Shown here piece after piece: positions 58,941 to 64,000 of a stretch of DNA of 64,000 nucleotides. Position numbers and translations under genes: made by a program. The notes under the pieces were generated by a model. That model saw only the letters and a program-made list of their open reading frames with translations, was not told where the DNA came from and made no database searches. The DNA is from Cryptomeria japonica (lineage: Eukaryota > Streptophyta > Pinopsida > Cupressales > Cupressaceae). The DNA is taken from NCBI RefSeq assembly GCF_030272615.1, contig NC_081408.1, forward strand, positions 339,542,793 through 339,606,792, written 5' to 3'. Each line of letters starts with the position of its first letter. Positions within the stretch are counted from its first letter, which is position 1.

Positions 58941-59780
58941 ATGCAACTGTATCTATTTGGAATGCATTACCCAAACACCGCAATCGATCACTCGCACATG
59001 AAGTTCCACGAGTGTGATCTTTTTCAAATCCTAATATGATTTCTATCTCATCAACTTCTAGAGGAGCCACCTGACTTGGCCCCACCCAAACCAAGATCCA
59101 TTCTTCCCACTTTTCAAGATTGTATTTCTCTTCACTATCTTGCAGTTTCCCTCGTGAATTTTCAATTATAGTGTAGAGTTCTTCACTGAGGACACCACCA
59201 CATTGTCTAGAGTCTATGCTTTAATTTTTTTTCTTTGATCCCATGGAGGCCAATAGTCCTTTGTTTGAGGAAGTGCTTCCTGAATAGTCATGGGGGGGAG
59301 AGGTAATTCTTGAAATCACTCTTCTATTGGGAGATTGTGTACATAACCTCTTGGTCTTCTGAAAGCTGACAATTATACTTTGAGTCTGCCAACTATTGTT
59401 CCACACTATAGAAATTTTTGGATATTGACTTCCAAATATCCTTCGGTGCAAAACCATCATTCTCATAATAGAAAAAAGGTGCTCCTTGCATGAACACATT
59501 GATTTCCTCCAAAGTGTGGCCCAATAGGTTTCGTAGGAACTCCAAAACCAGTTAGTTCCTCCGGATATAAATTAGAGACATCACATCAGACACTCCAGAC
59601 ATTGTTTGTTTGTATTGCATACTCTCTATCTATTTATCAGCCTTAAACGCTTTCCTCTGCCATTCTCCAATTGCTCTCTTCTAGGAAGCTGATGAGCTTG
59701 TTTCCATGTCATTCAAGATAATGCTTGCTTGCTTTCTTTTAGGAAAATTTCTTGCACATGACTCTTCAACTTGTATGTTC
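58941..59780 (-). pseudogene. DRM2-like: DRM methyltransferase fragment, right arm
   Basis: This is the same gene piece in inverse orientation. Minus-strand frames include 59,499-59,221 (MCSCKEHLFSIMRMMVLHRR, a shifted frame of the FFYYEND region). The frame 59,094-58,798 reads VWVGPSQVAPLEVDEIEIIL, GFEKDHTRGTSCASDRLRCL, GNAFQIDTVAF, and extends across the hairpin spacer (NVLIKDFYPDG) into the left arm. It is slightly better preserved than the left arm: VGPSQVAPLE is intact where the left arm has a Gln in place of Pro. It is still broken by stops and cannot encode a full enzyme. Confidence 0.92.
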
Positions 59781-60045
59781 TGCTTCCGTACAGATATAAA
59801 TTTTAATTCACACTCAGATAATAATTAAATTAAATAAGCATTTGTAAAGAAAAAATTTAGTCATTCGATGTTACATATTATCTGACGGAAAGACCCTAGA
59901 CAATTCTTGGAGAAAGGAAACATCATTGATAATCATTTTTTGCAAATAACACTGAATCAAATAAATTAAAATGTTTAATGCAAATTTTAAAAATAGAACT
60001 CGTTCAATGCTTTCATTCACCGACGGCAAAGCCGTTTGACCCACA

Positions 60046-60373
60046 TCATCTCTCACCGTCGGAATTCCGACGACAACTAATGGAACATTCGACAAGGATG
60101 CTGTATATCTGACGTCACTCCTCTGTCAGAATTTTATCCTTTGGAGTTGGAATTCCAATGATAGGCCGAGATCACGACGGTATTCTTTCGAGGTGTGAGC
60201 ATCCATGGTGGCCGTCAGAAAGGTTGGAGGTGATGTTGGAATTTCGACAACCACAAGGATAGTCAGAACTTCCAACACAAAGTTTTTGACGACCTTTTTT
60301 GTCGGTAGTGCGATGAAATTGTGTCGGAATTCTGATGATTTGCCATCGAAATTTTGACCCAAATGTACTAGTG
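60046..60373. repeat. CACTA-2 right terminal and subterminal repeats
   Basis: CACCGTCGGAATTCCGACG (60,054), GTTGGAATTCCAATGAT (60,138), GGAATTTCGACAACC (60,238) and GTCGGAATTCTGATGA (60,331) precede the terminal AAATGTACTAGTG. The palindromic GTCGGAATTCCGAC core is shared with the other CACTA ends. Confidence 0.85.
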
Positions 60374-62382
60374 AGGGAAAATAAAGAACTGGAAGAACTT
60401 GAAGCACTATTTGCAAGGAAGATGCTTAGAGGTCTAGTAGGAAGTAAGTATGAAGGTAAAACACCTTTCAAATGTTTTAATTAAAATAAAATTGGTGATA
60501 TAGCATCTAGATGTCTTGATAGACATGAAAGATTAATAGAGGAAGCAAAGAGAACATATAAGCCTAACCCTGAATACCAGAGATACAGATTTAAGAAAAA
60601 TAGAGATAAATCAAGGTACTATGTAAATGAAGGAGTTACATATGATTCTGATGAAGATCTGACAGATCATTGATGGGCATTTGTTCAAATAAAGGAAGAT
60701 CAATCGACACCTATTGTCAAACCAGTAGAGAAGGCACTAGTAGCTAGCATTGAAGAAAATGATGAATGGGTCATTGATAGTGGATGCTCACATCATATGA
60801 CTAGTGATAAACACAAATTCTTGTCATTCCAGGAATGTAATGGAGGTCTAGTAAGATTTGGAGATGATAAAGGTTGTTTAATCAAAGGAAGATGCACTAT
60901 TTCTTTGGATGGTAAGCACAATACTGACAATGTTTATTATGTATAAGGTTTAAAGAATAATATTTTAAGTGTTGGTCAATTAGTTGAGAAAAGATTTCAG
61001 TTACAATTCAAGAATGGAAAATGAAAAATCACAAACAGAACTGGATTGGAGATTGGAACCGATAAGCAGACTAAAGGTAATATCTTTCATTTGAATACTA
61101 GTGATAAGACATGTTTGATTGTACACATTGATGAAAGTTGGTTATGGCATAAGAGACTCCATCATGTGAATTTTGATTGCATTGTAAATATCAGTTCAAC
61201 TAATGCAGTAAGGTATTTACCTAAGATTGTGAAACCTCATAATCCTATATGTAAGGAATTTCAAATGGGAAAGCAAGTTAGAACAACATTTAAAAGCATT
61301 TCTGAGAAAACCAATAATGTTCTTGATTTAATTCATATTGATTTGTGTGGTCGGACAAGAACAAGAAGTCTTTAGGGAGATAGATATTTTATGCTAATAA
61401 TTGATGATTATTCTAGAATGTGTTGGGTTACTTTTCTCAAGGAGAAATCAAAAGCTTTTGGGAAATTCAAGTTATACAAGGAATTGGTAGAGAATTAAAC
61501 TGACAAGAAAATAAAGTGTTTGAGATTTGATCAAGGAGGAGAATTTACATCTAGGGAATTTAATACATTCTGTGAAGTGAATGGAATCAAAAGATAACCA
61601 TCAACACCCTAAACACCTCAACAAAATGGAGTTGTGGAAAGGAAGAACATAACTATTCTAGATGAAGCAAGAACCATGATAATGGAAGCAAATCTACCTC
61701 ATGTGTACTGGAGAGACACAGTCAATACAATGGTTTACACTTTCAACAAAGTTCACATCAAAGGTGAAACTAGTAAGACCCCTTATGAACTATGGTTTGG
61801 TCATATTCATACTCTTAAATACTTCAGAATATTTGGAAGAAAATGCTATATTAGGAGAGATGAGTCTATTGGCAAATTTGATCCTAGAAGTGACGAAGGA
61901 ATATTTCTTGGTTATTCATCTAGAAGAAAGGCATATAGATGTTTTAATAAAAGATTGTAGAGAATCATTGAAAGTACTAATGTGAAGATAGATGAACATT
62001 TTATAAATTCAAGGTCTGTAGATTCTGAACCAACAGTTGAAATGATCATAAATGAAACCACACAGATTGCACCAGTACAAAATATAGATCCAGTTGCACT
62101 GGCATCATCAGAAAACTCAACTGTGACTGAAGAACAACAACATGTGAATAAACCCAATATGTAAGATTGAATAATTCAGAAAATCAGATAATTGGAAACA
62201 AGAATCAAGGTGTTATGACAAGAGGAAGACTGACAAATGAAGAGGTATGTTTAATTTCTCAATTTGAATCAGCATCTATTATTGAAGCATGTCAAGATGA
62301 ACATTGGATAAAAGCAATGGAAGATGAATTAGAACAGATTGAAAAGAATAACACATGGACATTAATTCCCTGACCTAAAGAC
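60374..62382 (+). pseudogene. Copia B gag end, protease, integrase, start of reverse transcriptase
   Basis: After the CACTA-2 junction, gag continues to a decayed zinc knuckle near 60,474 (CFN, stop, NKIGDIASRC; the His is now Asp). The protease start WVIDSGCSHHMT lies at about 60,768. The gag-pre-integrase and zinc region includes WLWHKRLHHVNFDCI and ICKEFQMGKQ, where the second Cys is Phe. The integrase core has Asp in LIIDDYSRMCWVTF and RFDQGGEF, and Glu in NGVVERKN. It continues as PYELWFGHIHTLKYFRIFGR and SDEGIFLGYSSRRKAYRCF. The reverse transcriptase begins HWIKAMEDELEQIEKNNTWT and stops at the LTR insertion at 62,383. At least eight stops are present. Confidence 0.94.
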
Positions 62383-63942
62383 TGTTGGCATTACAATAGG
62401 TTTGTTGGTATGATGATATTGAGAAGGTTGTTGGAGATTGATGATATAATTGATAAAGGATGATTACTCTCTTAATGATATTATTTTGTCATTGATGTCA
62501 AGCAATTGATTTTTTGATTCAGAATGATGTTGCCATATCTTAAAGAGTATGTTTTGATTAGTATAAATATGTCGGTAAGTGACACTGAAAGAATGTGAAA
62601 ATGAAGGGGAGTAATAAGTTATTCAATGGGAAACTATTATCGAGTTAGAAAGTGATGAGATTATGATATTTTGATTGTTTTGATATCCTATATATGTGTA
62701 TTTGAAGACTAAATAAGAAGGAGAAAATATTTCATGCAATAGAATGAGTAAAGGTTTGATACTATTCTATTTTATCGAGCAAGGAGCCAGTCGGTAAACT
62801 CCAAGGTTATCGGTGTCGGTTAAATAAGTAAGAAGTCACCGAGCGTCGTCAACAAGCAAAGCTACCGAGACAGTAATCGAGACGAATACAAAATGTCTAC
62901 CGAGTAAAGTTCAGAATTAACCGAGTATCAACCGAGGAGTAACAGAATGCATTGGATGAATAAATACATTATTAAATGAAGGATGACAATGAGTTGAAGA
63001 TTTATAGAAGATTGGAATGTCATGAAAGAAGTTTGTTAAGGATCAACGACAATGAAAATTCAAGAGTTAGATCTACAACACAGATTTAACGATCATGACC
63101 GAGCACAAGTACCAAGGAAGGAATATAAGTATCAAGGCAAGATAAAACATTTTTCAGTTCGAAGGATTCAATGAACCTAGTCAAGTTTGAAGATCTGATG
63201 GATAATATTAATCATGGGAAATTTGATTAAGGAGATTAAGCGGTTAGGAATTTCTTATAAATAAAGAAAAGATGATGAACAAAGTATGCGGGCAAATAGA
63301 AGAATAGTGATGTTGCAGAAGTGATCACAGAGTACAAAAGATTGAAGATCTGATTGAAGAACAGAGTGAGAAGCCCAACAAGGAGGAAGATATGTCTTAT
63401 GACGAGATTATTTTGAGCACATAGAGTGTACTATAAAATTTCAGATGTGAAGTTGCAGATATATTTTATTACTGTTATTTATTTTTGTAAGTGACAGGAA
63501 ATCTCTTAACCGAGTGGACCTAACAGTCTTATTTGTAAATCCTCTAGCAAGGTAACATTCTAATTGAGTGTTTGAAATCCTTTGACAAGGTCACTTCTAA
63601 CAAAGTGAAATATTCTGATAGGTCTGAGGGAAATCCCTTGACCGGGTCACATCTAGCAATGTGTTTATGTAATCTTTAACAGGATTGGCTTATAATTGAG
63701 CATACTCTAGAAGAGTATATTTTCTTCGTGGGTTTGAAATCCCACAATGGTTTTTCCCTATTTGGGTTTCCACGTTAAATATGGCGTTAAATGTGTTTTG
63801 ATGTTTCAAGTTTATTAGTTTATGAGTTTGAATGATTTACAATCATAGTTGCATATCAAGTAAGTTCTACCGAGGTTGAATCTGATTAGAACATTGCATT
63901 GTGAGTTTATCTGATTCACCCCCCCCTCTCATTTAACTAACA
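62383..63942 (+). mobile_element. 5' LTR (1.56 kb) of a further copia-type element
   Basis: It starts TGTTGGCATTACAATAGG inside the copia B reverse-transcriptase frame and ends TTTAACTAACA, with TGTTGG/CTAACA as near-inverted edges. It contains TTTTGTCATTGATGTCAA near its start and CACCCCCCCCTCTCA near its end, both also found in the short copia B LTR. The presumed target duplication to look for is the preceding AAGAC. The rest of the element lies beyond the window. Confidence 0.85.
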
Positions 63943-63944
63943 AT

Positions 63945-63956
63945 TGGTATCAGAGC
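63945..63956 (+). other. Primer-binding site of the right-most element
   Basis: TGGTATCAGAGC follows the LTR end after 2 bp (AT), the same spacing as at 45,041 and 46,531. The internal region that begins here runs off the window. Confidence 0.93.
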
Positions 63957-64000
63957 TAGAACTCCGAAAGAAAATTTTAAAGGAACTTGAGGCAAGATCC

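Larger units (their letters stand above)
57798..60045. repeat. 2.2-kb inverted repeat (hairpin) built from DRM gene pieces
   Basis: Left arm 57,798-58,896 and right arm 58,941-60,045 are reverse complements with a 44-bp spacer (58,897-58,940). The innermost 36 bp of the arms match perfectly. Further out, small differences and indels occur (for example around 58,390-58,480 versus 59,360-59,450), so the arms have diverged by several percent. That argues against a foldback sequencing artefact. The arms reach the CACTA-2 right subterminal region. Transcription through the block would give a long, mostly double-stranded RNA. Confidence 0.97.
47313..60373. mobile_element. CACTA-2, a 13-kb non-autonomous CACTA element
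   Basis: It begins CACTAATACATTTAG and ends AAATGTACTAGTG, flanked by the 3-bp duplication AGG (47,310-47,312 and 60,374-60,376). The first ~31 bp of the two ends are inverted copies with a few differences. The left end matches the right end of CACTA-1 and vice versa, so it is a family member in opposite orientation. I find no TNP2 or Transposase_24-type sequence. It carries a retroelement relic, a 5S-derived piece, a PPR fragment and several DRM methyltransferase fragments, so it would have depended on a relative's transposase to move. Confidence 0.93.
46257..62382 (+). mobile_element. Copia B retrotransposon split by CACTA-2
   Basis: This plus-strand copia element has a short 5' LTR, a primer site, gag (46,586-47,312), then CACTA-2, then the rest of gag, protease, integrase and the start of reverse transcriptase (60,374-62,382). 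The gag frame resumes across the AGG target duplication: the Lys/Glu-rich segment KELEDIRR continues as NKELEELEALFARKMLRG. At 62,383 the element is cut by another LTR, and its remainder lies beyond the window. Many in-frame stops make it non-functional. Confidence 0.92.

Noticed and set aside
57798-60045. Foldback assembly or sequencing artefact
   Set aside because: A foldback artefact would give near-identical arms. These arms differ by substitutions and indels over most of their length, and only the innermost part is perfect. Raw reads would still be the final check.
56241-60045. An intact DRM methyltransferase gene
   Set aside because: No copy has an open catalytic domain, motif I is destroyed, motifs II-V are not seen, and the pieces are duplicated and inverted.

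Overview
This window looks like intergenic DNA from a large, repeat-rich plant nuclear genome. A gymnosperm, possibly a conifer, is my best guess: the DNA is AT-rich, old Ty1/copia and CACTA (En/Spm) transposons are nested in one another, there are PLS-type pentatricopeptide-repeat (PPR) fragments, and most coding relics are broken. The lineage is an inference. I see no clearly intact host gene, and almost every recognisable coding stretch is a transposon gene or a captured gene fragment.

Layout. 1-9.19 kb: AT-rich sequence with a decayed copia reverse transcriptase/RNase H relic (3.1-4.5 kb) and an ~84-bp tandem repeat (6.74-7.1 kb). 9.19-42.56 kb: a minus-strand copia element ('copia A') split by a ~29.2-kb CACTA element ('CACTA-1', 11,360-40,603). 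CACTA-1 has short terminal inverted repeats and a matching 3-bp target duplication, TGG; removing it makes the copia frame continuous again. CACTA-1 holds a 4.2-kb solo-LTR-like insertion, an unrecognised two-part gene on the plus strand (17.1-20.2 kb), broken minus-strand TNP2 and Transposase_24-type genes (25.6-35.4 kb), a CWC22 splicing-factor pseudogene (35.7-37.7 kb) and a PPR fragment (39.3-40.1 kb).

42.56-46.26 kb: mostly featureless, but with a tiny copia-like TRIM (LTR, primer-binding site and polypurine tract), a 72-nt tRNA-like sequence and a 44-bp tandem array that starts at the tRNA-like 3' end. 46.26-62.38 kb: a plus-strand copia element ('copia B') split by a second CACTA of the same family in the opposite orientation ('CACTA-2', 47,313-60,373, target duplication AGG). 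At 62,383 copia B is cut again by a long LTR whose element runs off the window.

The most interesting structure is in CACTA-2. It has captured pieces of a DRM-type de novo DNA methyltransferase, the enzyme family that carries out RNA-directed DNA methylation of transposons. Two copies of about 1.1 kb lie head to head around a 44-bp spacer, with two further partial copies beside them. Read-through transcription would give a long DRM-homologous hairpin RNA. Whether it makes small RNAs, or affects host DRM, cannot be decided from sequence alone. CACTA-2 has no visible transposase, while CACTA-1 carries a broken TNP2; the two share termini and subterminal motifs, which suggests a family with autonomous-type and gene-capturing members.
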